Source: Prochlorococcus marinus str. MIT 9107 (GTDB lineage: Bacteria > Cyanobacteriota > Cyanobacteriia > PCC-6307 > Cyanobiaceae). Taken from it: DNA of 64,000 nt. Positions 1-7,511 of this stretch are shown here, piece by piece. The stretch spans positions 1-64,000 of the forward strand of contig NZ_JNAI01000010.1 in assembly GCF_000759855.1 (NCBI RefSeq), in the 5' to 3' direction. The notes below the pieces were generated by a model. The model saw nothing but the letters and a program-made list of their open reading frames with translations, was not told the DNA's origin and ran no database searches. Each line of letters opens with the position of its first letter. Position 1 is the first letter of the stretch. A program made the translations under genes and the position numbers.

Positions 1-13
1 TCATATCATCCAT
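1..13 (-). CDS. start of a gene running off the left edge (partial)
   Basis: On the minus strand an ATG at 13 opens a frame reading M-D-D-M before the window ends. A good ribosome binding site (AAAGGA, about 7 nt upstream) supports a real start. Only four codons are visible, so no product can be proposed. Confidence 0.3.
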
Positions 14-79
14 TTCTTAGTCCTTTTAAAATGCTTGCTGTAGTTGCATAAGCATTACATTCAGTACACCATCTTTTTT

Positions 80-343
80 TTAAACTGGTTTTTCATCTTC
101 AGCTTGCTTCTCTTCTTCAGCTGGCTTTACATCCTCAACTGGCTTCTCTTCTTCAGCTGGCTTTACATCCTCAACTGGCTTCTCTTCTTCAGCTGGCTTT
201 ACATCCTCAACTGGCTTCTCTTCTTCAGCGGGCTTTACATCCTCAACTGGCTTCTCATCAGGTGAAATACTTTTTAAAAATTTAATAAGTTTATTGTAAA
301 GATCTTTTAGAAAGTTAAAAATTCTTATTAGGAAATCTTTCAT
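80..343 (-). CDS. small tandem-repeat protein, function unknown
   Basis: An 87-residue protein I do not recognise. Residues 1-25 form a basic, amphipathic segment rich in Phe, Ile, Leu and Lys that could lie on a membrane. Residues 30-77 are four perfect copies of the 12-residue unit EKPVEDVKPAEE, followed by a degenerate fifth (78-87). The acidic/Lys-Pro repeat resembles the extended spacers of TonB-like or wall-spanning proteins, but no domain is recognisable. An AAAGGGA Shine-Dalgarno sits about 7 nt before the ATG, which supports translation. The near-identical DNA repeats suggest recent expansion by replication slippage. Copy number may vary between strains. Confidence 0.7.
   Translation of the reverse strand: MKDFLIRIFNFLKDLYNKLIKFLKSISPDEKPVEDVKPAEEEKPVEDVKPAEEEKPVEDVKPAEEEKPVEDVKPAEEEKQAEDEKPV
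103..256. repeat. 36-bp tandem repeat inside the small repeat gene
   Basis: Three identical 36-bp units lie at 121-156, 157-192 and 193-228. They are flanked by a partial left copy (103-120, one mismatch) and a partial right copy (229-256, one mismatch). There are no spacers. The unit length is a multiple of three and encodes 12 residues, so copy changes keep the reading frame. Confidence 0.9.
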
Positions 344-927
344 ATTAAAATCCCTTTATATTATCTAAAATTTTGGTTGTCTAAAAATAAAACATATATT
401 TTTTTTAAAGCCTTTTCGAAATAATACTTAATACTTTATTAAGCCAACTAATATTTAATGGAATTAATAACATTCCATTTTGGAATAGAAATTATCCTGC
501 ACATCCATTCTTATTAAATGGATATGGAATGTTAGTGGAATGTCAGTTAAAAATTAACCCCCCAAAAGGGTCTTGATAGTATCAATATGATACTAAAAAT
601 TAACTATTTTAAATATTGTCTCCAATTCAAATCTGGGTCCTGGCACCTTTAATCCTACTCTATGACTGGGATTATAATTTTTAAAGTGGTATGGAAGTAA
701 TGTTTTTTATAAAGTAAGAATTAAGTTATAACTACATTTTCAAGTATTAGAACCTATTAGCACCTTTTCCAAATCTGGATTATTGAACATTTAATAAAGA
801 ATTAAATGAGCATTTGAAGAGTTATTTTTTAATACCTAATTTTAGTCCTAACAGTCTTTTTCAGATTCTTTGAAGAAATACAATAAGTCATATTTTTTTT
901 GATTTTATTTCTCATAATTCAAAATTC
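344..927. other. 584-bp non-coding stretch with several inverted repeats
   Basis: No convincing ORF is present on either strand. It contains a 10-bp inverted repeat, AACATTCCAT (469-478) with ATGGAATGTT (524-533), enclosing a smaller hairpin (503-509 with 517-523). A separate hairpin TAGTATC/GATACTA lies at 577-595, just after a short C-run/G-run element (CCC-AAAA-GGG, within 558-570). The rest is AT-rich with nothing recognisable. It could encode a small RNA or be a decayed region; sequence alone does not decide. Confidence 0.5.
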
Positions 928-1347
928 TTAGTTTTGAACTCTGCAGACTTGACCAATCACACCTAAAATCAGTTCATCTCCATTTGGATCTTGCCAATCA
1001 GCGAGATTATTTAAATTACTATTTACTTCATCTATGGAGATATCAACGTCTCTAAATGATTTTTCAAAACAATTTATATCCATTGTATAAAGAATATTAT
1101 TAGTAATTTCGCTTCTTGTTTTGGGAATAAATTTACTCAATACTCTCACAGACCCATCTTCATTCCTTTTTATACTTTGCTTATCCCATAACTGTTCTCC
1201 ATATTCACTTTTAGGGACTCCAATCCATTCATGAGGCAAAGCATCTGATTGTTTTATTGAAACACAAAAGGTAACGATTATCGAAAGGATTAAGTAAATA
1301 CTATTTCTAAAGAATATTGAAATAACTTTATTCTTGGAATCAACCAT
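928..1347 (-). CDS. predicted exported protein, possible surface-adhesin E-like fold
   Basis: A 139-residue protein. Residues 1-37 look like an uncleaved anchor or a signal peptide: basic start, a hydrophobic run at about 17-31, then polar sequence ending in an SDALP-type site. The remainder has the spaced pattern W-I-G-V, a Tyr, an acidic Asp, basic SIKR, and YTMDINC that recalls small secreted surface-adhesin E-like proteins, but this is a weak resemblance. Two cysteines (in MDINC and GQVCR) could form a disulfide after export. It stands alone, divergent from the TVP38-like gene at 1497. Function is unknown. Confidence 0.6.
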   Translation of the reverse strand: MVDSKNKVISIFFRNSIYLILSIIVTFCVSIKQSDALPHEWIGVPKSEYGEQLWDKQSIKRNEDGSVRVLSKFIPKTRSEITNNILYTMDINCFEKSFRDVDISIDEVNSNLNNLADWQDPNGDELILGVIGQVCRVQN

Positions 1348-1496
1348 AGCTAATTATGAAATACAATAACCCTTTGTACAGGAGTAAATATAAGATTAAA
1401 AATTTGTAAAAATTTTTATTGATTAGTATTTCTATTATAGATACAATCAAATATTAAATTAAGAATTTACTTCCAATAAATTTATTAGAAAAAATA

Positions 1497-2132
1497 ATGA
1501 ATAAAATACAGAAATTTCTCTCATTAGTTTTTTTTATAGCAATATTTGTTGTATTGATTTACTTTATTCAAAATTATGGGATTGAACCTCTTAGGAACAA
1601 AATAGATAGTATGGGAATTTGGGCTCCTTTTGGAATATTCATACTTAGAGGAGTAAGTATTATTTTACCAGCTCTTCCAAGTTCAACTTATTCACTTCTA
1701 GCTGGTTCATTACTAGGATTTCAAAAAGGTTACATGACAATAATCTTTTCTGATATCGTTTTTTGCCAAGCTGCTTTCTTTATTGCAAGAAATTATGGTC
1801 GAGTTCCTGTGCGTAATTTAGTAGGACCAAAAGCAATGAAAAAGATTGAAAGTTTTAATCAAAACCAACTAGAAGAAAATTTCTTTCTCATGACAGGATT
1901 GCTAATGACTGGCCTTTTTGATTTTCTAAGCTACGCAATTGGTATTGGAGGGACTCGCTGGAAAATATTCACTCCAGCATTATTAATAAGTCTTCTAATC
2001 AGTGACTCTATACTAGTAGCTGTCGGAGCTGGGGTTAGTCAGGGAGCAGGTATATTTCTAGGGGTAGCTCTTTTGGGAATGTTTGCTTTAGCGACTATTT
2101 CAGGATTAGCAAAAAATAAAATTCCTAAATAA
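1497..2132 (+). CDS. TVP38/TMEM64 (SNARE-associated/DedA-like) membrane protein
   Basis: A 211-residue integral membrane protein. Hydrophobic segments lie at about 6-24, 43-62, 64-85, 130-150 and 165-200. The central family signature is visible: a proline-containing re-entrant stretch (LPALPSS, 58-63), an LLAGSLLGF turn, and a FFIARNYGR element (94-102) matching the F-x(3)-R motif of the VTT domain. The family includes DedA proteins and eukaryotic TMEM64/TVP38, which affect membrane lipid distribution or proton-coupled transport; the substrate here is unknown. The length is typical. It stands alone, with divergent upstream and AT-rich downstream DNA. Confidence 0.8.
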   Translation: MNKIQKFLSLVFFIAIFVVLIYFIQNYGIEPLRNKIDSMGIWAPFGIFILRGVSIILPALPSSTYSLLAGSLLGFQKGYMTIIFSDIVFCQAAFFIARNYGRVPVRNLVGPKAMKKIESFNQNQLEENFFLMTGLLMTGLFDFLSYAIGIGGTRWKIFTPALLISLLISDSILVAVGAGVSQGAGIFLGVALLGMFALATISGLAKNKIPK

Positions 2133-2249
2133 CAAAACAATTAATAATTCTTTAGTCAAAGAAGAAAGATATGACATTTTCGCAAACAATAACTTTATAA
2201 ATAAGAATTCATGCAAGAATGTAAATCGATTATTTTTTAAAGTTATTAG

Positions 2250-2429
2250 ATGACTCCATTTAGACCAACTTCATATGATCGCCCTGGAGAACAAATATCA
2301 ACCACTCCTTCTGGATTAAAAGTAACTTCTGCAAAGAGATTAATGGTAGATTCATTGGTAAGAATGATACAAAAGGCAGAAAATCATTCTGTAGAAGATA
2401 AACTTGACGAAGAATCTAACAAAAATTAA
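2250..2429 (+). CDS. small conserved-looking protein upstream of the CpeS-like lyase
   Basis: A 59-residue ORF from ATG 2250 to TAA 2427-2429. It has a polar N-terminus rich in Pro, Thr, Arg and Ser and then a predicted helix (about 24-46, containing [16 protein letters not shown]). The stop lies 26 nt inside the next gene, so translation of the pair is probably coupled. I do not recognise the family. Its position next to cpeS and cpeB suggests a phycoerythrin-related role, such as a small linker or chaperone; that is inference from context only. No strong ribosome binding site is visible. Confidence 0.5.
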   Translation: MTPFRPTSYDRPGEQISTTPSGLKVTSAKRLMVDSLVRMIQKAENHSVEDKLDEESNKN

Positions 2430-2955
2430 TCAATTTATTGATAAAAGTATAGGAGAGTGGAAATCTATTAGAAGTACTCACACTTTAGCTTTTCAGGAAT
2501 TTGAAAATTCAACTAGTAAGATCTATATAAAACATATCAACTCAAAAAATAAAAAAGTAGTTGAAATTTTTAAAAATTATAAATTCAGTTTAAACCTGGA
2601 GAACATAGCAATTTCTATAAAATGGGAAACTATTAGTGATTGGGATGATGATGATATAAGTGATGGAGATGAAAGTATTTTAATATTTTTACCCAATGAT
2701 GAAACTTCAGGAATTGTCTTACGAAATAAAGGTTATACTGAATCCTTTATTTCATCTTCAAATTATTTTATTGATGAAAAAAATAATTTACACATTAAAA
2801 CTATTTACAAATCAACAATTTCCGAAGAAAGGATTTCCTTCTTATCAACTCACATAAGATCCAGATTTTCTACTATTAGAAATCATGAAAATAAATCAGT
2901 AATACAGACGTCCCATACTTCAGAGATAAGGAATTTAGCTAGTTTAAAAGATTAA
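2404..2955 (+). CDS. cpeS: CpeS/CpcS-type phycobiliprotein lyase
   Basis: A 183-residue protein of the CpcS/CpeS family, which attaches bilins to phycobiliprotein cysteines (usually the beta Cys82 position) in a lipocalin-like barrel. The N-terminal family signature is present: F-I-D-K-S-I-G-E-W at 11-19, then R23, H26 and LAF (28-30), the usual W-x-S-x-R-x-x-H-x-LAF pattern. It is expected to load phycoerythrobilin onto the adjacent CpeB. The start is TTG at 2404, overlapping the upstream small ORF; no in-frame ATG precedes the conserved segment. The stop overlaps the 3' end of the convergent cpeB by 17 bp. The acidic run [13 protein letters not shown] is unusually long. Confidence 0.75.
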   Translation: MTKNLTKINQFIDKSIGEWKSIRSTHTLAFQEFENSTSKIYIKHINSKNKKVVEIFKNYKFSLNLENIAISIKWETISDWDDDDISDGDESILIFLPNDETSGIVLRNKGYTESFISSSNYFIDEKNNLHIKTIYKSTISEERISFLSTHIRSRFSTIRNHENKSVIQTSHTSEIRNLASLKD

Positions 2956-3451
2956 TTATCCTTTCAAATTGAAACTCTGTTTCAGAAATCAAATTAGAAA
3001 GAAAGCCTTTGTTTCCTTCCATATTATTAACTGTTGATCTTAAATCAGAGATAGTTGCATCTCGCATTAATTTAATAACCCTTCTTGCGCTTCTTAAAGG
3101 TACCCCAAGAGCAAGATAAGTATTTTTAAGGTCCTTCAAACAACTTTTTTCTAAAACTGATTCGTCATTAGAAATTAAAAGATAAGCAACAATCCTTAGG
3201 ATTATTTCTCCATCTCTTAAACAAACGGACATCTTGTTAGTAGTATTTAAAGATATTGTTGAATTAACTGAACCTTGATTTTCGCAAATCATTGCTGTTA
3301 CAGCATCTGCTGCAATTGCATGTGAATTTTTGGTTATTGAGTTTATTGCATCTAATCTCGAGTTTGCACTATTAATAAATTCTTTTATATTGCTTAAGTC
3401 ATTTAATTTCTTATAAGAGGACAATAGTTGATTATTCTTTAAAACTGACAT
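2939..3451 (-). CDS. cpeB: phycoerythrin beta subunit (reduced, Prochlorococcus type)
   Basis: A 170-residue phycobiliprotein. The alpha-84/beta-82 chromophore region is conserved: [13 protein letters not shown], with the bilin-binding Cys at 77 followed by Arg-Asp. Cys56 (in MICEN) and Cys104 are also kept. The second Cys of the doubly linked A-ring bilin is absent from the 57-72 loop, and the C-terminal tail has no Cys, so at most two bilins and perhaps only one can be attached. This fits known high-light Prochlorococcus, where a monomeric PE beta with a Cys82 bilin survives without phycobilisomes. No cpeA is present in the window. Probably sensory or residual rather than bulk light harvesting. 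Confidence 0.9.
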   Translation of the reverse strand: MSVLKNNQLLSSYKKLNDLSNIKEFINSANSRLDAINSITKNSHAIAADAVTAMICENQGSVNSTISLNTTNKMSVCLRDGEIILRIVAYLLISNDESVLEKSCLKDLKNTYLALGVPLRSARRVIKLMRDATISDLRSTVNNMEGNKGFLSNLISETEFQFERIINLLN

Positions 3452-3596
3452 TCTTAAATTAAAGTTCGAACCTTAGAATAGTATAAAGCCGGTAAAAAAA
3501 ATCTAATTTCAAAATTAAAGCAACGCTTCTTAATTAATAACTTCATTCCAAAGTGATAGTTGAAATAATTCAAATAAAAAAATTTTTTCCGCTAAT

Positions 3597-3827
3597 ATGA
3601 GATTACTTTTTAATAAAGTTTTGGATCAGCAAGATTTAAAATTATCAAAGAAACTTATTTCCTCTTATAAAAAGAGATTGGAAAAAGAAATTCTTGACAG
3701 AAGTATTAAATTAAAAATGCCTCAAAATAAATTTGAAGAAATAATTCATAACAATAATGAACTTATTAATTTAAAAAAAGCGTTAGAAAAGCTAGAAGAA
3801 GAATCTGAAACTAATAATAAAGTCTAA
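3597..3827 (+). CDS. short charged helical protein, unknown
   Basis: A 76-residue, Lys/Glu/Leu-rich protein that looks almost entirely alpha-helical and may form a coiled coil in its C-terminal half (NLKKALEKLEEE). There is no signal peptide and no recognisable domain. It ends 22 bp before the uvrD/pcrA start on the same strand, so co-transcription is likely. Function unknown. Compositional bias is normal for this genome, and the good start and operon-like position argue for a real gene. Confidence 0.55.
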   Translation: MRLLFNKVLDQQDLKLSKKLISSYKKRLEKEILDRSIKLKMPQNKFEEIIHNNNELINLKKALEKLEEESETNNKV

Positions 3828-3849
3828 TTTCTGAAAAACCCTCCCAAAA

Positions 3850-6258
3850 GTGCCTCAAACCAACGATTTTCTTTTTAAGTCTTTAAACAATGAACAACTT
3901 CAAGCGGTAGAACATGTTTATGGACCACTTTTAGTTGTTGCAGGTGCAGGCAGCGGAAAGACAAAAGCTCTTACCCACAGAATTGCAAATCTTATTGAAA
4001 ACAACTCTATAGATCCCCATAACATTCTTGCGGTCACCTTTACAAACAAAGCTGCTAAAGAAATGAAAGCAAGGTTAGAAGTTCTTCTCGCACAAGAATT
4101 AGCTTTTAATCAATTTGGTCAGCCATGGTCAACTCTTAAAGAAATTGAACAAAATCAATTAAGAACAAACGTTCATCAAGAGAGACTTCAAAATCTTTGG
4201 ATAGGTACCTTTCATTCTTTGTTTTCAAGACTTCTAAGATACGATATTGAAAAATATCATGATCCAGAAGGATTAAAATGGACAAGACAATTTTCAATTT
4301 ACGATGAAACAGATTCTCAAACATTAGTAAAAGAAATTATCAGTCAAGACATGAATCTTGATCCCAAAAAATATGATCCCAAAAAGATTAAAAGATTAAT
4401 AAGTAATGCTAAGAATCAATGCCTAACTTCGAATGATCTTCTAGAAAAAGCAGATAATAATTTTGATAAAACAGTTGCAGAGGCCTACAAGAGATATAGG
4501 ATTTCACTTTCAAAAAATAATTCTTTAGATTTTGATGATCTTCTACTTTTACCTGTTTTCTTATTGAGGCAAAATGATGAAGTGAGAGATTACTGGCACA
4601 AAAGATTTAAACACATACTAGTTGACGAATATCAAGATACAAATAGAACACAATATGAACTTATAAAATTAATTACTGCTGGGGATACTGAACCCAAAAA
4701 ATTCTTTAATTGGGAAGACCGTTCAATTTTTGTAGTAGGAGATGCTGATCAAAGTATTTATAGTTTCAGATCAGCTGACTTCAGAATTCTAATTGGTTTT
4801 CAAAAAGATTTTAAAACTGCATTTGATGAAAATATAAAACCATCTTTAATTAAATTAGAAGAAAATTATAGGTCATCATCTAATATCCTTGATGCTGCAA
4901 ACTCACTAATTGAAAACAACTCTGAAAGAATTGAGAAAGTTTTAAGGGCTACTAAAGAAAAAGGAGAACTTTTAAAGTTACTCAGCTGTGATGATGAAAT
5001 TTCTGAGGCAGAAGCAATTACCAATAAAATAAAATCACTCAATAATTACAATCAAAACCCAATTTGGAAAAATTTTGCAATCTTATATCGAACAAGAGCT
5101 CAGTCAAGAGTATTAGAGGAATCTCTTGTAAGGTGGCGCATTCCCTATACAATTTTCGGAGGATTACGTTTTTACGATAGAAGGGAAATTAAAGATGCAA
5201 TAGCATATTTGAAAGTTCTGGTTAATTCTTCAGATAACGTTAGTCTTTTGCGTATTATAAATGTTCCTAGAAGAGGGATTGGTAAGACTACTATTCAAAA
5301 ACTTAATGAACTATCTAACAGGTTAAATGTTCCATTATGGGAGGTTCTTAATGATAAGCAAAGTCTTGAAGAAACAATAGGCAGATCATCAAAAGGAATT
5401 AATAAATTTACTGAAGTTATGAATGATCTACTTTGTTATCTAAAAAATTCAGGCCCAGCTCAACTACTACAATTAATCTTAGAAAAAAGTGGCTATTTAA
5501 GTGACTTGATAGCTAGTGGGACGGAAGAATCTGAAGATAGAAGAAATAACTTACAAGAATTAATTAATGCAGCTACTCAATATGAAGAAGAAACAGAAAG
5601 TGGAGATGTAGAGGGTTTTCTTTCTACAGCAGCCTTAACAACTGATAATGATACGAAGAAGAATAATCCCAACTCAGTAACTCTTATGACTCTGCACAAT
5701 AGTAAGGGTTTAGAATTTCAAAATGTTTTTATCACTGGACTAGAACAAGGTCTCTTTCCCAGCCATAGATCAATAGATACTCCCTCACTTCTAGAGGAGG
5801 AAAGAAGATTATGCTACGTAGGTATCACTAGAGCGAAAGAAAGAGTTTTCTTAAGTCATGCCAGAGAAAGAAGATTATGGGGTGGAATGCGTGAAGCAAC
5901 AATTCCTTCAATATTTCTCTCGGAAATACCTGAAGAGTTAATAGATGGTGAATTACCCCAAACTGGTGGTGCTTCAATTAGAAGAGATTGGCATCTTGAT
6001 CGGTTAACAAGAGTTGATCGAAATAATCCAAATGAGTATGTTAACAAACCAATAAATGCTGTAAGAAAATTATATTCAGGGCCCAGTAAGGGAAAAAGCT
6101 GGATAGTTGGAGATAAGCTAATTCACTCAAAATTTGGGAAAGGTGAAATCATACATATTTTTGGGAGCGGTGAAAAAATATCTTTAGCAGTAAAATTTGG
6201 TGATAAAGGAAGTAAAATTCTAGATCCTAGATTAGCTCCAATTCGTTATGTAAGTTAA
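3850..6258 (+). CDS. uvrD: UvrD/PcrA-type superfamily 1 DNA helicase
   Basis: An 802-residue 3'-5' DNA helicase for nucleotide-excision and replication repair. All SF1A motifs are present: Q-motif region (LNNEQLQAV), Walker A GAGSGKT (32-38), motif Ia TFTNKAAKEM, Walker B DEYQD (about 259-263), motif III GDADQSIYSFR, motif IV ENYRSS, motif V TLHNSKGLEF and motif VI GITRAKER (about 658-665). The C-terminal 50 residues form a Tudor-like tail seen in PcrA, used to contact RNA polymerase. The start is GTG 3850. The downstream cca-type gene begins 5 nt after the stop, so the two probably share a transcript. Confidence 0.93.
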   Translation: MPQTNDFLFKSLNNEQLQAVEHVYGPLLVVAGAGSGKTKALTHRIANLIENNSIDPHNILAVTFTNKAAKEMKARLEVLLAQELAFNQFGQPWSTLKEIEQNQLRTNVHQERLQNLWIGTFHSLFSRLLRYDIEKYHDPEGLKWTRQFSIYDETDSQTLVKEIISQDMNLDPKKYDPKKIKRLISNAKNQCLTSNDLLEKADNNFDKTVAEAYKRYRISLSKNNSLDFDDLLLLPVFLLRQNDEVRDYWHKRFKHILVDEYQDTNRTQYELIKLITAGDTEPKKFFNWEDRSIFVVGDADQSIYSFRSADFRILIGFQKDFKTAFDENIKPSLIKLEENYRSSSNILDAANSLIENNSERIEKVLRATKEKGELLKLLSCDDEISEAEAITNKIKSLNNYNQNPIWKNFAILYRTRAQSRVLEESLVRWRIPYTIFGGLRFYDRREIKDAIAYLKVLVNSSDNVSLLRIINVPRRGIGKTTIQKLNELSNRLNVPLWEVLNDKQSLEETIGRSSKGINKFTEVMNDLLCYLKNSGPAQLLQLILEKSGYLSDLIASGTEESEDRRNNLQELINAATQYEEETESGDVEGFLSTAALTTDNDTKKNNPNSVTLMTLHNSKGLEFQNVFITGLEQGLFPSHRSIDTPSLLEEERRLCYVGITRAKERVFLSHARERRLWGGMREATIPSIFLSEIPEELIDGELPQTGGASIRRDWHLDRLTRVDRNNPNEYVNKPINAVRKLYSGPSKGKSWIVGDKLIHSKFGKGEIIHIFGSGEKISLAVKFGDKGSKILDPRLAPIRYVS

Positions 6259-6263
6259 AATTT

Positions 6264-7511
6264 ATGAATGATATTTCTGAATATATACACGAGGAATTAA
6301 TTAAAATTCCATTTAATCTATATAACCTAATTACTAAATACATCGAATCTAACAATAATATTAAGGTGGCTTTTGTTGGAGGTTATTTAAGAGATTTATT
6401 AATAAGTAAATTCCACAAAAAATCCTTTTCTGAACCAGTAGATTTAGATCTTGTTATTGAAGGTTCCTCTATTGCTCTGGCAAAATTCATAAAAAAAAAT
6501 ATTGTAAATGTAGATTTATGTTTAATTAAGGAATTTAATTTATACAACACTGTAGAAATAAATATTAATGACTATAAAATTGATATCGCTTCTGCAAGAA
6601 AAGAAATTTATTCTGCTCCAGGGTTAAATCCCACAGTAACTAAAAGTACTATTGAGGAGGATCTCAAGAGGAGAGATTTCACTATAAATTCAATAGCTTT
6701 CGAGGTCTCGACAAGGAAAATCTATGATCTTTATGGAGGAATTTCTGATATAAAAAGTAAAAAATTGAACTTACTTCACAGTAATAGTATTTCAGATGAT
6801 CCAAGTAGATTAATTAGATGTGCAAAATATGCTTCAAGGTTAGATTTCAATATTTCAAATAATTCCCTCAAACAAGCTCAAGAAACAGTTAGACAATGGC
6901 CATGGAAAAGTTCAGAAACTCATCAGAAAATGATTTACCCTCCTGCACTAGGCATACGAATAAGGATGGAACTAGCTGAAATATGCAAACACGATAATTT
7001 GAATAATGTAATTTCGATAATTCATAAATGGGAAATTATCTCAATCCTAAATAAAAATATTAAAGTCGATAAAAGGTTTTTAAGAGGACTAAATTGGATT
7101 AAGAAGTTGAATGGAAATTATATGCTTTACTTGTTAAAAGATTCAGAAGATTTAGAAACAGCATGTCAAAGATTTTTGGTAAATAATAGTGAGATAAAAA
7201 TATTAGAAGATTATTCAAATATAAAAAAGATATTAAAAACCAACCAAAAAAAATTCATGCATTTTTCTCCATCAAGTTGGACAAAATTTATTGAGGACAG
7301 AAACCTTAATGAAGAGACAGTCAAATTATTAATTAGTGATGGAGGTCCGTACTGGCGTAACTTGTTTAAGTGGTTATTTATTTACAAATCAATAAAATCT
7401 AAAAAAGATGGAGAAATATTAAAAAAAGAAGGATGGAATCCAGGGAAGGAAATGGGTAAGGAAATCAAAAGATTAAGGTATTTGGAAATTGACAAACTGA
7501 ATAGAAATTGA
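6264..7511 (+). CDS. cca: class II CCA tRNA nucleotidyltransferase / poly(A) polymerase family
   Basis: A 415-residue nucleotidyltransferase that adds or repairs the 3' CCA of tRNA (some cyanobacterial members act as poly(A) polymerases). The catalytic head is clear: VGGYLRDLL (38-46), the metal-binding D-L-D at 60-62, then RRDFTINSIAF (about 137-147), the diagnostic family motif, and later DDPSRLIRCAKYASRL for nucleotide selection. The C-terminal half is the less conserved body and tail. It follows the helicase by 5 nt. Since no tRNA gene here encodes CCA, this activity should be essential. CCA and poly(A) specificity cannot be separated by eye. Confidence 0.88.
   Translation: MNDISEYIHEELIKIPFNLYNLITKYIESNNNIKVAFVGGYLRDLLISKFHKKSFSEPVDLDLVIEGSSIALAKFIKKNIVNVDLCLIKEFNLYNTVEININDYKIDIASARKEIYSAPGLNPTVTKSTIEEDLKRRDFTINSIAFEVSTRKIYDLYGGISDIKSKKLNLLHSNSISDDPSRLIRCAKYASRLDFNISNNSLKQAQETVRQWPWKSSETHQKMIYPPALGIRIRMELAEICKHDNLNNVISIIHKWEIISILNKNIKVDKRFLRGLNWIKKLNGNYMLYLLKDSEDLETACQRFLVNNSEIKILEDYSNIKKILKTNQKKFMHFSPSSWTKFIEDRNLNEETVKLLISDGGPYWRNLFKWLFIYKSIKSKKDGEILKKEGWNPGKEMGKEIKRLRYLEIDKLNRN

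Noticed and set aside
103-256. 36-bp repeats that could look like a CRISPR array
   Set aside because: The units are contiguous with no spacers, sit inside a coding frame and encode a regular 12-residue unit. There are no cas genes.
44-265. 73-residue plus-strand ORF over the repeats
   Set aside because: It is the antisense of the repeat gene; it has no ribosome binding site, and its periodic FFSWLYILNWLL sequence is only the complement of the coding repeat.
608-680. Possible tRNA fragment (TTCAAAT loop then CACC)
   Set aside because: Only four of five T-stem pairs can form and no acceptor, D-arm or anticodon arm is found nearby.
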